Assembly (NCBI GenBank): GCA_038242095.1 | Contig: JBBSSJ010000004.1 | Span: 1-40,972, forward strand | DNA length: 40,972 bases | Source of the DNA: Persicitalea sp038242095 | Lineage (GTDB): Bacteria; Bacteroidota; Bacteroidia; Cytophagales; Spirosomataceae | Direction of reading: 5' to 3' | In this document: positions 24,835 to 33,016 of the stretch, piece after piece | How the letters are laid out: every line of letters begins with the position of its first letter | Position numbering within the stretch: position 1 is the first letter of the stretch | Notes under the pieces: generated by a model | Told to the model about the DNA's origin: nothing | The model's input: the letters and a program-made list of their open reading frames with translations, nothing else | Database searches by the model: none | Translations under genes and position numbers: made by a program

Positions 24835-25413
24835 TCACATCTCCACTACTACCAGCAGCCCCGGCAACCCATCCTCGCCCGCTAGTTCCAACGTTTCTCC
24901 CCCCCGCACGATTTCAATCGTTCCGTCGGCACGGTAAATGTGCGCAGCCTTGCCTTGTCGGTCGAAGAGCCAGCCCAAACGACAGCCGTTCGCGCGGTAT
25001 TCTTCCATTTTGGCTTTCAAATCCTTCAAACGGTCGCTCTCGGAGCAGATTTCTACGGCAAAGTCGGGGTACGTGTGGGTAAAAACCTTTCGGTCGCCTT
25101 CGGAGATTGCTTCCTAACGCGCTTTGGCGATCCAGGAAACATCCGGCGAGAGTACCGCACCGTTGGGTAGCGTGTAGCCCGAAGACGAGTCGAAGACATA
25201 GCCTAATTTGGCCTCCCGGTTCCAAAGCCAAATCTGACCGCCAAATTCGGCGTTAAAATTACCGGTACTCATTCCTGTGGGTGACATGACGATGATGTTT
25301 CCGTGTTGATCGCGCTCCATGCGCAACTCCGAGTTGGCCTAGCAGAGGTCGAAGAACATTTCTTCGGACATGCCATCCACCGTTTTTATCAAAAATCCGT
25401 TTTCCAGTACCAT
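24835..25413 (-). pseudogene. Uma2-family nuclease gene with two in-frame TAG codons
   Basis: From ATG 25413 to the stop at 24835, one uninterrupted frame of 193 codons encodes a full-length Uma2 (DUF820) protein of the PD-(D/E)xK fold. Motifs are MSEEMFFDLC at the start, MERDQHGNIIVMSPTG, GAVLSPDVSWIAKAR, PDFAVEICSESDRLKDLKAK and EEYRANGCRLGWLFD. The catalytic Asp of SPDVSW, the Glu of FAVEI and the Lys of LKAKMEEY are kept. TAG interrupts it at 25339-25341 (family Gln position, CAG to TAG) and at 25114-25116 (ARxEA, where family members have Trp, TGG to TAG). There is no frameshift. It is therefore a very young pseudogene, or two consensus errors. Confidence 0.8.
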
Positions 25414-25521
25414 CGCAAGTGCATTTTTTTGTTAAGTTAGCAAATCCAAGTCTATTTTAACAATTTGATAAAATTCCTAACATTCTTTGGCTCTTTGACT
25501 TATTTAAATAACCCGCTTTCC

Positions 25522-26658
25522 ATGAAAATAACGCAACTCTTGTTTCTATCTATTTCTACTCTGATTTTGAGCCCCGGAAAAGCGCAAAAAGCCACTTTTT
25601 CCAATCCCTTACCCGTGGAATTTGGTGATCCTTATATTTTGCAGACCAAAGGCATGTACTACATGTACGGAACGGGCGGAGGAGCGGATAAGGGCTTCAT
25701 GACCTATTCGTCCCCGGATATGGTGAACTGGAAGGCCGAAGGACAAGTGTATTTTCACGACAACAAAAACGGCTGGAGCGATCCGAAAGCCGCTTGGGAC
25801 GGAGCCTACTGGGCTCCCGAAGTGTACGAAGTGAAGGGGAAGTACTACCTGTTTTACAGCGCCCAATGGAAGGTGAATCCAACCCGCGAGGTAGAAAATT
25901 TCCGTATCGGCGTGGCAGTGGCTGATAAGCCCACTGGCCCGTTCGTCGATCTGGCCGACCAGCCGCTTTTCGATCCCGGCTATCCCATTATCGATGCCAA
26001 CGTGTTTTTTGATACCGACGGTAAGATGTACCTCTACTATTCGCGCTGCTGCTATAAACATGCGGTCGAAAGCGAAGTAGCTGATTTGGCGCGGGAAAAG
26101 GGCTGGTTTAAGGAAATTGAAGAAAGCTGGGTGTATGGCGTGGAGCTGAAACCCGATTTTTCCGGCGTAATTGGCGAGCCCGTTCTGATCCTAAGACCGC
26201 CCGTTTCGCTCAGCGACAAGCAGGCCGAATGGGAAAGCCGCTCGGTGACGGCCCAGGAAGTGAACCGCCGCTGGACGGAGGGGTCAGTAACCTTCAAGAA
26301 AGACGGTACCTACTACATCATGTATTCGGCCAACCATTTCGGCGGCAAGTACTACGCCGTTGGTTATGCCACGGCAAAGTCGCCGCTCGGACCGTTCAAG
26401 AAAGCATCAAACAATCCAATCTTGCAACAAAACGTCGCACAAGGCGGCTCCGTGACGGGCACGGGTCACAACAGCATTGCCTACTCGCCGGATGGCAAGG
26501 AAATGTTCTGCGTCTACCACGCGCGCACCGCCAAAACGGGCGACGAACGCGTCGTGTGCATCGATCGGATGGAAGTGAAAAACGGTACCATTAAAATTTT
26601 GGGACCCACTACTACGCCCCAGAAGATGCCTTCCGGGGCCGTGGGCAAGGGTGAGTAA
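25522..26658 (+). CDS. Glycoside hydrolase family 43 protein, exported
   Basis: This 378-residue secreted enzyme has a signal peptide (LLFLSISTLILSPGKAQ) and a five-bladed propeller of the GH43 type. The catalytic base is probably Asp36 (EFGDPYILQ), the pKa-modulating residue Asp158 (YPIIDANVFFD) and the general acid Glu253 (NRRWTEGSVTFKK). Other family motifs are WAPEVYEVKGKYYLFYSA, TGTGHNSIAYSPDGKEMF and VYHARTAKTGDERVVCIDRM. GH43 enzymes cleave arabinan, arabinoxylan or xylan; the exact linkage is not predictable. The ATG at 25522, not the frame start at 25465, begins the signal peptide. There is no SusC/SusD pair nearby, so it is not part of a classical utilisation locus. Confidence 0.9.
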   Translation: MKITQLLFLSISTLILSPGKAQKATFSNPLPVEFGDPYILQTKGMYYMYGTGGGADKGFMTYSSPDMVNWKAEGQVYFHDNKNGWSDPKAAWDGAYWAPEVYEVKGKYYLFYSAQWKVNPTREVENFRIGVAVADKPTGPFVDLADQPLFDPGYPIIDANVFFDTDGKMYLYYSRCCYKHAVESEVADLAREKGWFKEIEESWVYGVELKPDFSGVIGEPVLILRPPVSLSDKQAEWESRSVTAQEVNRRWTEGSVTFKKDGTYYIMYSANHFGGKYYAVGYATAKSPLGPFKKASNNPILQQNVAQGGSVTGTGHNSIAYSPDGKEMFCVYHARTAKTGDERVVCIDRMEVKNGTIKILGPTTTPQKMPSGAVGKGE

Positions 26659-26670
26659 GGCCAACTTAAC

Positions 26671-26871
26671 CTAATCCCCTTCTTCCAGTTCAAAAATTTC
26701 GTCCGCTGTTTTAGAAAAAACGCGGGCGATTTTCAGTCCTAAAGTTAATGAGGGTGAGTACTTCTCCGCTTCGATGGCATTGATCGTTTGGCGCGATACC
26801 TGCACGCGCTCGGCAAGTTCGGCCTGGGTAATGTTGAGGATGGCGCGCTCGATTCTGATTCGGTTCTTCAT
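26671..26871 (-). CDS. Small XRE-family transcriptional regulator
   Basis: The 66-residue protein is a bare helix-turn-helix of the Cro/C1 type: MKNRIRIERAILNITQAELA, then VSRQTINAIEAEKYSPSLTL and KIARVFSKTADEIFELEE. This YozG-like form typically represses its own operon. Its start overlaps the stop of the upstream membrane-protein gene by four bases (ATGA), so the two are translationally coupled. A perfect 16-bp palindrome overlies the operon promoter at 27438-27453 and is the likely operator. It ends in TAG. Confidence 0.9.
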   Translation of the reverse strand: MKNRIRIERAILNITQAELAERVQVSRQTINAIEAEKYSPSLTLGLKIARVFSKTADEIFELEEGD

Positions 26872-27389
26872 AGTGCCATGATTTTACCCTCCGGCGCACC
26901 CGCCACTTTTGATTCTTTGTATAATAGCCAATGAAAACGCAGCACGAAAATCAGTAGCGGCGTGAACATATTGAAGATCATCACATCCAAAAAATCCAGG
27001 CCGTATATGAAGATTACGCACAAGATTAGTATCAAGGTGTTTCCATAAATAGCCCACTGCAAGGATTCCAGGCGCATTTGGGCGGTTCGTTCATCCTCGT
27101 TCTTAATTCTGGAAAATCCCACGATCAATAGCCCGGCAATTACACATAATGACGATAATTCGTCCATCAATTGCAGGGTGATCGTGCCATCCTTGCTGTA
27201 TTCAAATCCTTGAAAGACACTCAACAGTCCCGCCTCTTTAGCCTCAAAAGGCCAGGGAATGGTTGCCGTCCAGTCAAAGAGTGGTTGGCCTTCGTTCAAT
27301 AGTGCCGATACCAAAAGTATGGAGGCGGCAGATAGTAAAGCCCATCCAAATGGCTTCCAGCGATTGGGCAATAGATTTTTTGTTTTCAT
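26868..27389 (-). CDS. Integral membrane protein co-transcribed with XRE regulator
   Basis: The 173-residue protein has four predicted membrane helices (around WALLSAASILLVSALL, LSSLCVIAGLLIVGFS, IYGNTLILILCVIFIYGL and IFNMFTPLLIFVLRFHWLLY). A charged loop NEDERTAQMRLESLQWA between the second and third helices resembles the motif of small DUF2178-like membrane proteins that sit beside YozG-type regulators. The biochemical role is unknown. It is first in a two-gene operon with the XRE gene (4-bp overlap). Confidence 0.82.
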   Translation of the reverse strand: MKTKNLLPNRWKPFGWALLSAASILLVSALLNEGQPLFDWTATIPWPFEAKEAGLLSVFQGFEYSKDGTITLQLMDELSSLCVIAGLLIVGFSRIKNEDERTAQMRLESLQWAIYGNTLILILCVIFIYGLDFLDVMIFNMFTPLLIFVLRFHWLLYKESKVAGAPEGKIMAL

Positions 27390-27421
27390 GGCTAACAGAT
27401 TTTAAGTGATGTTTATAAAAA

Positions 27422-27454
27422 CAAATATAAAGTACATTTGACAATATTGTCAAG
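27422..27454 (-). promoter_or_regulatory. Promoter with palindromic operator for the XRE operon
   Basis: Read leftward there is a -33 element CTTG (27451-27454), a 21-bp spacer and a -7 box TATATTTG (27422-27429) matching TAnnTTTG exactly, with the start codon 33 bp further on. The perfect 16-bp palindrome TTGACAATATTGTCAA (27438-27453) covers the -33 element, so a bound repressor would block the polymerase. The XRE protein of this operon is the natural candidate. Confidence 0.72.
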
Positions 27455-27505
27455 TATAATTTACAAAAAATCAAAAATACTTTACTATAAGTCCTAGATT
27501 TATCA

Positions 27506-27540
27506 TTTGCACGCTACACGACCACTTTTCACTAATTTTG
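27506..27540 (+). promoter_or_regulatory. Probable metG promoter
   Basis: TAATTTTG at 27533-27540 matches the -7 consensus TAnnTTTG, and TTTG at 27506-27509 is a possible -33 element, although the 23-bp spacer is slightly long. The ATG follows 52 bp after the -7 box. Confidence 0.5.
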
Positions 27541-27592
27541 CGGCATTAGACTTTGTTTCACAGCAAATACCGATTTCACTATTTTCCTTACT

Positions 27593-29665
27593 ATGTCTTT
27601 GACCAATCCCCAACGCTACACCGTCACCGCCGCCCTCATTTACGCCAACGGGCCCATCCACATCGGGCACTTGGCGGGATGCTATATTCCGGCAGATATT
27701 TACGTAAGATATTTAAGATCGAAGGGTGAGGACGTCGCCTTCGTCAGTGGTACCGATGAGCACGGCGTGCCGATTACGATTCGAGCCAAGAAGGAGGGCG
27801 TTACGCCGCAGGAAATTGTGGACAAGTACTACGCCCAAATTGCCGCCTCCTTCGCCGAATTGGGTGTTTCATTCGATGTCTATTCCCGGACCAGCAAGCC
27901 CGTTCACCACGAAACCTCGCAGGAAATCTTCAAGGACCTCTATGAAAAGGACGTATTCGTGGAAGACACCACTGAGCAGTACTACGACGAAACTGCCCAG
28001 CAATTCCTGGCCGATCGCTACATCGTGGGTACTTGTCCGGTCTGTGGTAACACCAACGCCTACGGCGACCAATGCGAGCGCTGCGGCTCTACGCTGAGCC
28101 CCACGGAATTGATCGATCCGCGCTCCACGCTATCGGATACCGCGCCCGTGCTGCGCGCCACGACTAACTGGTTCTTGCCGTTAGACAAGATGCAGCCACA
28201 AATTCAGCAATACATCGACAGTCACCCCGAGTGGAAAGCCAACGTGCAGGGCCAGTGCCAATCGTGGTTAAAAGAGGGCCTGAAACCCCGCGCCATGACC
28301 CGAGATCTGGATTGGGGCATCGCCGTGCCGCTGCCCGATACTGAGGGCAAGGTGCTGTACGTCTGGTTCGAGGCTCCGATCGGCTATATCTCGGCCACCA
28401 AAGATTGGCTCAACCAAAAAAATGGCAGCGATGCGGGTTGGGAAACCTGGTGGAAAGAAGACAACACCAAGCTGGTCCATTTCATCGGGAAGGACAATAT
28501 CGTGTTCCACTGCCTCATTTTCCCGGCGACACTCATGGCGGAAGGGGGCTATATTTTGCCCGACCAGGTACCGGCCAATGAATTCATGAATTTGGAGGGC
28601 GACAAGATTTCGACTTCGCGCAACTGGGCCGTGTGGCTGCACGAATACCTGGAAGATTTTCCCGGCAAGCAGGATGTACTGCGCTACGTGCTCACGGCCA
28701 ACGCTCCCGAAACCAAGGACAGCGAATTCACCTGGAAGGACTTCCAGACCCGCAACAACAGCGAACTGGTAGGCATTTTTGGCAACTTCGTCAACCGGGC
28801 GATGATCCTGACGCAGAAATTTTGTGAGGGTAAAGTTCCGACGGTGAGCGAATTGCTGCCTATTGATGATGAAACTCTAATTGGCCTTCGTGATTTTCCC
28901 GATCGCATCGCCAACGCGCTGGAAAACTACCGCTTCCGCGAAGGCCTAACGCTCGTGATGGATCTGGCAAGATTGGGCAACAAGTACCTAGCCGAGACGC
29001 AGCCTTGGCACGCCATCAAAACCGATACCGATGGCGGCACCCACCGCCGCGTCGACACGATCATGAACATCGCGTTGCAAATCACGGCTTCGCTGGCGAT
29101 CGTGGTCGAGCCCTTCCTGCCCTTCACGGCGGCGAAAATCAATACGCAGCTAGGGTTTGAAAAACAGCCCTGGGCCGAAGCCGGACGGGCCAATCTGCTG
29201 CCCGACGGCCACGCGCTGGGCGAGTCCAGTTTATTATTTGAGAAAATAGAAGACGAGGCCATTCAAAAGCAAATCGAAAAACTTCACGAAGCCAAGCGTA
29301 TGAACGAGCTCGAAAGCAAGCAGGTGCCCGCCGTGCGGGAAGAGATTCAATTCGATGATTTCACCAAAATGGACATCCGCGTCGCAACCGTCCTGGAAGC
29401 AGAGGCGGTACCGAAAAGTAAGAAACTCCTGAAAATAAAACTGGACATTGGCTTGGAAGAGCGTACCGTGCTGAGTGGCATCGCCGAGCATTTCAAGCCC
29501 GAAGAAATCGTTGGGCGGCAGGTACTGTACCTGGCCAACCTCGCCCCGCGCAAGATGATGGGCATGGAATCGAAGGGCATGATTCTGATGGCCGAGGACC
29601 GCGACGGCAGCTTGTCGTTCATTCAACCCGGCAAAGAAATCTGGAACGGCGCCACGGTTAGCTAG
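27593..29665 (+). CDS. metG: Methionine--tRNA ligase
   Basis: This 690-residue class I aminoacyl-tRNA synthetase charges tRNA-Met. The HIGH motif is His23-Ile-Gly-His26 in YANGPIHIGHLAG. The zinc knuckle CPVCGN...CERCG lies near residues 145-163, and KMSKS is present as KISTS from Lys338 (EGDKISTSRNWAVW). The anticodon-binding helical domain follows. The last 110 residues (from about 580, MDIRVATVLEAEAVPKSKKL) are the C-terminal tRNA-binding (OB-fold, Trbp111-like) domain that makes the dimeric form. Length and order match Bacteroidota MetG. It is cytoplasmic and essential, ends in TAG and is followed at once by a hairpin. Confidence 0.97.
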   Translation: MSLTNPQRYTVTAALIYANGPIHIGHLAGCYIPADIYVRYLRSKGEDVAFVSGTDEHGVPITIRAKKEGVTPQEIVDKYYAQIAASFAELGVSFDVYSRTSKPVHHETSQEIFKDLYEKDVFVEDTTEQYYDETAQQFLADRYIVGTCPVCGNTNAYGDQCERCGSTLSPTELIDPRSTLSDTAPVLRATTNWFLPLDKMQPQIQQYIDSHPEWKANVQGQCQSWLKEGLKPRAMTRDLDWGIAVPLPDTEGKVLYVWFEAPIGYISATKDWLNQKNGSDAGWETWWKEDNTKLVHFIGKDNIVFHCLIFPATLMAEGGYILPDQVPANEFMNLEGDKISTSRNWAVWLHEYLEDFPGKQDVLRYVLTANAPETKDSEFTWKDFQTRNNSELVGIFGNFVNRAMILTQKFCEGKVPTVSELLPIDDETLIGLRDFPDRIANALENYRFREGLTLVMDLARLGNKYLAETQPWHAIKTDTDGGTHRRVDTIMNIALQITASLAIVVEPFLPFTAAKINTQLGFEKQPWAEAGRANLLPDGHALGESSLLFEKIEDEAIQKQIEKLHEAKRMNELESKQVPAVREEIQFDDFTKMDIRVATVLEAEAVPKSKKLLKIKLDIGLEERTVLSGIAEHFKPEEIVGRQVLYLANLAPRKMMGMESKGMILMAEDRDGSLSFIQPGKEIWNGATVS

Positions 29666-29671
29666 TCTTGC

Positions 29672-29704
29672 AGATTCGACAACGCTCAAAGCGTTGTCGA
29701 ATCT
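29672..29704. terminator. Hairpin after metG
   Basis: AGATTCGACAACGC (29672-29685) pairs perfectly with GCGTTGTCGAATCT (29691-29704) around five bases, starting six bases after the metG stop and 38 bp before the convergent DinB-like stop. There is no long T-run, so it may act as a transcript end, a stabiliser or both. A further copy of part of the arm (AAAGCGTTG) follows at 29710-29718. Confidence 0.6.
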
Positions 29705-29741
29705 TGCCAAAGCGTTGCCAATCTTTTAAAAGCCGATGCGC

Positions 29742-30344
29742 TCATTTCTGCGGAAACTTTGCATCGGCTTTAATTTTGCGAATCTGGCGCAAATGCCGAT
29801 CCACGTGGCCATACTGGATGATGTACATCTGGGCCAGATTACGGTTCTGGCCTTCTTTGCCCAACCGGATGAATGTCCGCAGATCGCCCCCGTTGGCTTC
29901 GATGCCCTGGATGATTTCATCGCATTTGAGGTTAAATATTTTCAGATTATTCACGTCGGGAATCAGTCCGGTAGGGACCGTGAAATCGGGCGACACATGG
30001 GCTCCCTCTTCATAGATGAAGGAAGCATTGACGCTATCGGACGGAACGGACTGGACGAGTTCAGGATGGGGCCCGAGGTAGAGCGTGTACCGGACGTTTT
30101 CGAGCGTGACGAGTTGCCACATATTCAGGTGTTCCAGCACCTGCCCAACGTTCCAGCGTTCGGGTGTCTCGCGAAAATTCCATTGCGCCCCGCTCAGGTT
30201 AGCCGTCTCGTCGTTGACCTCCTTTTGCGTCCGGCGGTACTGATCCAGTACGGTTTGTTTGTCGACGTAAGCCCAGCGGGCGGGTTGCCCAAAAACGAGA
30301 TTGATGCTGCAAAGCAGCAGGGATGCGATCACAAATGTCTTCAT
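29742..30344 (-). CDS. DinB superfamily protein with signal peptide
   Basis: This 200-residue protein has a signal peptide (FVIASLLLCSINLVFGQ) and a DinB-like four-helix bundle. The candidate metal-binding histidines are in VGQVLEHLNMW and in the closing YIIQYGHVDRHLRQIRKIK, which is the usual DinB_2 C-terminal pattern. Exported DinB-like proteins are frequent in Bacteroidota and lack a defined activity; related cytoplasmic members are thiol-transferases. It follows the interrupted NTF2/TPR gene by four bases and must share its transcript. Confidence 0.82.
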   Translation of the reverse strand: MKTFVIASLLLCSINLVFGQPARWAYVDKQTVLDQYRRTQKEVNDETANLSGAQWNFRETPERWNVGQVLEHLNMWQLVTLENVRYTLYLGPHPELVQSVPSDSVNASFIYEEGAHVSPDFTVPTGLIPDVNNLKIFNLKCDEIIQGIEANGGDLRTFIRLGKEGQNRNLAQMYIIQYGHVDRHLRQIRKIKADAKFPQK

Positions 30345-30348
30345 AGGT

Positions 30349-31086
30349 TTACTGTTTTTCCAGGATGGTCAAAGCTTTCTTGCCCGCTTCGTTCTCAGGA
30401 TTGAGATCCAGCGATTTCTTGTAGTTTTTTATGGCCGACTTTTTGTCTCCCGCCAGGGCGTAGCCTTCGCCCAGGCTGTCGTAGGCATTCCAGGAGGTCG
30501 GGTTGAGCTTGACGTTGACGGCAAACACGTCGATGGCCTCGCTCACGAACTTTTCTTTGAGCAAATCATAGCCAATGGTGTTCAATTCGTACTCGCGGTT
30601 GGGAGCATTGACGGCGTACGTGTCAGTTCCCACTCGAATCTGGTTGGCTGTTTTCCATGTGCCGTTTTCCTGCATCAGTACCGTGTAGACATGTACATTC
30701 CAAACAATTGAATCATTCTTTGACCACCGATAACGTTCGTCGGCCTCGACAAAAGCCATGTTGCCCGACGACCGGATATGGACATTGTCGAAAGTCACTG
30801 TAATAGCAATTTGACCGGTTTTTTCGCTATCCTTTCTGAGTTTAGCGATCAAATCCTACCAACCTACCTGCCCGGAATAGTCGAACTTATCGACTACCGA
30901 ACGGCTGCTATGCGCATCCTTAATCCAGTACTTTTGCCATGTATCAGTATCAGCCGCAAAGTAGGCTTGCGATTTGGCCTGCATCACGTTCAGGAGTTCG
31001 GTTTCCAAAGAGCCCTGGGCGAGGGAAGTAGGAGCGGAAAGTACCGACACACCTAGTATTATGAGTAGGGTTATTATTACTTTCAT
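30349..31086 (-). pseudogene. Exported NTF2-like plus TPR protein, interrupted by one TAG
   Basis: One frame of 246 codons runs from ATG 31086 to 30349 with a single TAG at 30856-30858 (codon 77, after GQVGW). Codons before the stop give a signal peptide (LLIILGVSVLSAPTSLAQ) and the first helices of a SnoaL/NTF2-like domain (LLNVMQAKSQAYFAADTDTW). After it come the rest of that domain (ITVTFDNVHIRSSGNMAFVE, WNVHVYTVLMQENGTWKTAN) and one or two TPRs (SWNAYDSLGEGYALAGDKKS). Nothing else is damaged. If the TAG is real, the secreted product is only 76 residues; restart at ATC/ATG codons after it would yield an unexported TPR fragment. Confidence 0.78.
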
Positions 31087-31172
31087 GATTTTCTAGTTTA
31101 AAAAGTTCCTGGTAACACGGTGAAATATAGTGGCCTTCTACGCTGTTTCAATCAATTTCCACCCCAAATTTA

Positions 31173-31209
31173 GCGAGCGGTAGGTTGGGGATAGAAACCT
31201 ACCGCTCGC
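31173..31209 (-). terminator. Perfect 14-bp stem after the decayed lipoprotein gene
   Basis: GCGAGCGGTAGGTT (31173-31186) pairs exactly with AACCTACCGCTCGC (31196-31209) around nine bases, three bases beyond the stop of the leftward pseudogene. On the same strand TAAATTTG (31165-31172), a -7-like box, follows directly and could drive the NTF2/TPR gene. Confidence 0.6.
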
Positions 31210-31212
31210 CTT

Positions 31213-32188
31213 TCATTTACCAGTAGTCAATACTACCGTCCGCTTTGAGGTTTTTGTGTTCAGGCTGAGATTGAGTTGACTGGCCAGGTCCGCCTCAAGT
31301 TCATTGAATTTGAAGTAAGATTAGAGGCTGCCGTAAGGGCTGAGTATTTTGAACTGGATAAAGCCTGAAACACAAGGAGCGGCCAGAATGAAGTCCAGGG
31401 TTCTACTAGAGTTCCCATTACTCGTAAGGTACACACGCACGTTCATCTGGCTGGCGTTCTTGTAGGTCACTTCCACGGGCCGTGATTTTTCTGCCACTCC
31501 ACAGTTTTGATCGTCAGGGAGCGCATGGCGTTGCCCATCATGCCCTCAATTCTTCGCTGCAATGCATCTTGCGACAGCGTGCGTTCTGGAATATACAATG
31601 TTTTGTTAGTGGCAAATGACCAGGCACTTCCGCGCAAATTATCTCAGGTAACGCTGGGCTTATACCCGTCGTCACCGTCGATGGTAAAGGGATTGGCTTC
31701 CATGTTGTTATAATAAATTTGGTAGCCATTCACTTTAATGGAGACGAAAGCAATGGCCCAGGCGTCGGTCCTCTCCTTTTCCAGCCGGAGGTACTTCAAA
31801 TCGCGGATGGTTTTTATTTTATCATCCACAATGTTATAAACTTCGGTCTGGCCCTTCTCCCGATCGTCTTTGAACAAATCGAGATAGTATTTGCCCATAG
31901 CGTCATTGAACTTGACCGTCACCCGGTCGTCGGTATTGGCATCGGAAGTCTTGGCGGTCTGTACGATCAGTTCCAGGCTATAAATCCGCATATCCTCAAA
32001 ACTTGCGGGTTTAGTAAACGTAGGAAATGCCTCCGTAGTCGGTAGCGGTACCACCGTGCCCTGATATCAAAAGCGGTGGAAGTTTTGGTAAGACGGGGCG
32101 CCTGCGCGGTATCCGCTTTGTCTTCTTTGCAGGCTGTCGGAATCAGTATCAACGACAACCCAAGGGTGAGCATGAGCAAGTTTTTCAT
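31213..32188 (-). pseudogene. Decayed lipoprotein gene with four lesions
   Basis: A reading frame can be rebuilt from ATG 32188 (MKNLLMLTLGLSLILIPTAC, a lipoprotein signal with Cys20). A one-base frameshift near 32067 leads into GTVVPLPTTEAFPTFTKPAS and a domain with LELIVQTAKTSDANTDDRVT. A TGA at 31644-31646 then precedes LRGSAWSFATNKTLYIPERT. A second frameshift near 31477-31480 leads to VTYKNASQMNVRVYLTSNG, and a TAA at 31321-31323 precedes the true end at 31213. The original product was a lipoprotein of about 325 residues of unknown family. It keeps a well-formed promoter and operator upstream (32230-32276). Confidence 0.75.
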
Positions 32189-32229
32189 AATCCGGAATTT
32201 TGCGTGTGAGGTTAAGGATTGGAACAGCA

Positions 32230-32276
32230 CAAATTTCCGCAATACGCCAGCCGACTGAAATAGCGAATTCTCGCTA
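32230..32276 (-). promoter_or_regulatory. Operator and promoter, copy 1 (decayed lipoprotein gene)
   Basis: The dyad TAGCGAATTCTCGCTA (32261-32276, 6-bp perfect arms) contains the core ATAGCGAATT shared with two other sites in this cluster. Read leftward, 23 bp separate it from a -7-like box GAAATTTG (32230-32237), and the ATG follows 41 bp later. The dyad thus occupies the -33 position. Confidence 0.65.
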
Positions 32277-32289
32277 ACCGCTATGGCAT

Positions 32290-32328
32290 AAAAAAGCCCC
32301 GCTTCTTACGAAAAAAGGGCTAAAAAAA
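32290..32328 (-). terminator. Terminator of the response-regulator operon
   Basis: Read leftward, AGCCC (32317-32321) and GGGCT (32295-32299) pair, with additional internal A-T pairing, and are followed by six T (A-run 32290-32295 on the given strand). It lies 17 bp after the response-regulator stop codon. Confidence 0.7.
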
Positions 32329-32344
32329 TCATGAAAATAGCAGG

Positions 32345-32983
32345 TTAGGAATTGACTAGTTTCTGGCACAGCGCCAGACTAATCGCCTCCTGAGAGGAGT
32401 TCACGTGCAGCTTCTCATAAATATTTCGCAAATGCGCGTTGACGGTGTTGTAACTAATTGAGCAGACATCAGCGATCATTTTGTAGCTATGACCGTCGAC
32501 AAGGTATTTCAGGATTTCCTTTTCCCGTTTCGAGAGATCGTAGAACTGCGTCTGCGGGGTTTGGTGGGCCTGAAAAAACGTCAGTACCTTGCGGGCGATA
32601 CTTGGGCTCATGGGCGAGCCACCCGTGTAAACCTCCGCGATGGCTTCCAGCACCTTGGCGGGCGGGGTACCTTTGAGGATGTAGCCCGACGCCCCAGCGC
32701 AGAGGGCAGCGAATACCTTATCGTCGTCTTCGAATACCGTTTGCATTAAAATCTGAATAGTCGGATGCACCATCTTGATCGCCAGCACCGCCTCAATGCC
32801 CGACACCTCGGGCATTTTGATATCCATAATGATAACGTCGGGCCGGGCCCTGGCTACCTTGCGCAGCACATCGAGCGCATTGGGGTAGGCACCCGTCAGC
32901 AGGAAGTCTGCGCTATCCTGCAGCAGCAGTTCCATGCTGCTCATCAGGGCTTTGTTGTCGTCGAAGAGGGCTACGCGAATCAT
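32345..32983 (-). CDS. NarL/FixJ-type response regulator
   Basis: The 212-residue protein has a receiver domain (phospho-Asp54 in VIIMDIKMPEVSG, acidic DDN at 8-10, Lys in GYILKGTPP) and a C-terminal LuxR-type helix-turn-helix (LSKREKEILKYLVDGHSYKM, TVNAHLRNIYEKLHVNS). It is a DNA-binding output for the histidine kinase encoded upstream on the same strand. The gene follows the interrupted lipoprotein gene by 33 bp and probably shares its promoter, which carries one of three copies of the candidate operator, so autoregulation is plausible. It ends in a TAA just before an intrinsic terminator. Confidence 0.92.
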   Translation of the reverse strand: MIRVALFDDNKALMSSMELLLQDSADFLLTGAYPNALDVLRKVARARPDVIIMDIKMPEVSGIEAVLAIKMVHPTIQILMQTVFEDDDKVFAALCAGASGYILKGTPPAKVLEAIAEVYTGGSPMSPSIARKVLTFFQAHQTPQTQFYDLSKREKEILKYLVDGHSYKMIADVCSISYNTVNAHLRNIYEKLHVNSSQEAISLALCQKLVNS

Positions 32984-33016
32984 GGCGTGAAGTGGTTTGG
33001 GCTAATCGTGGGCGAT

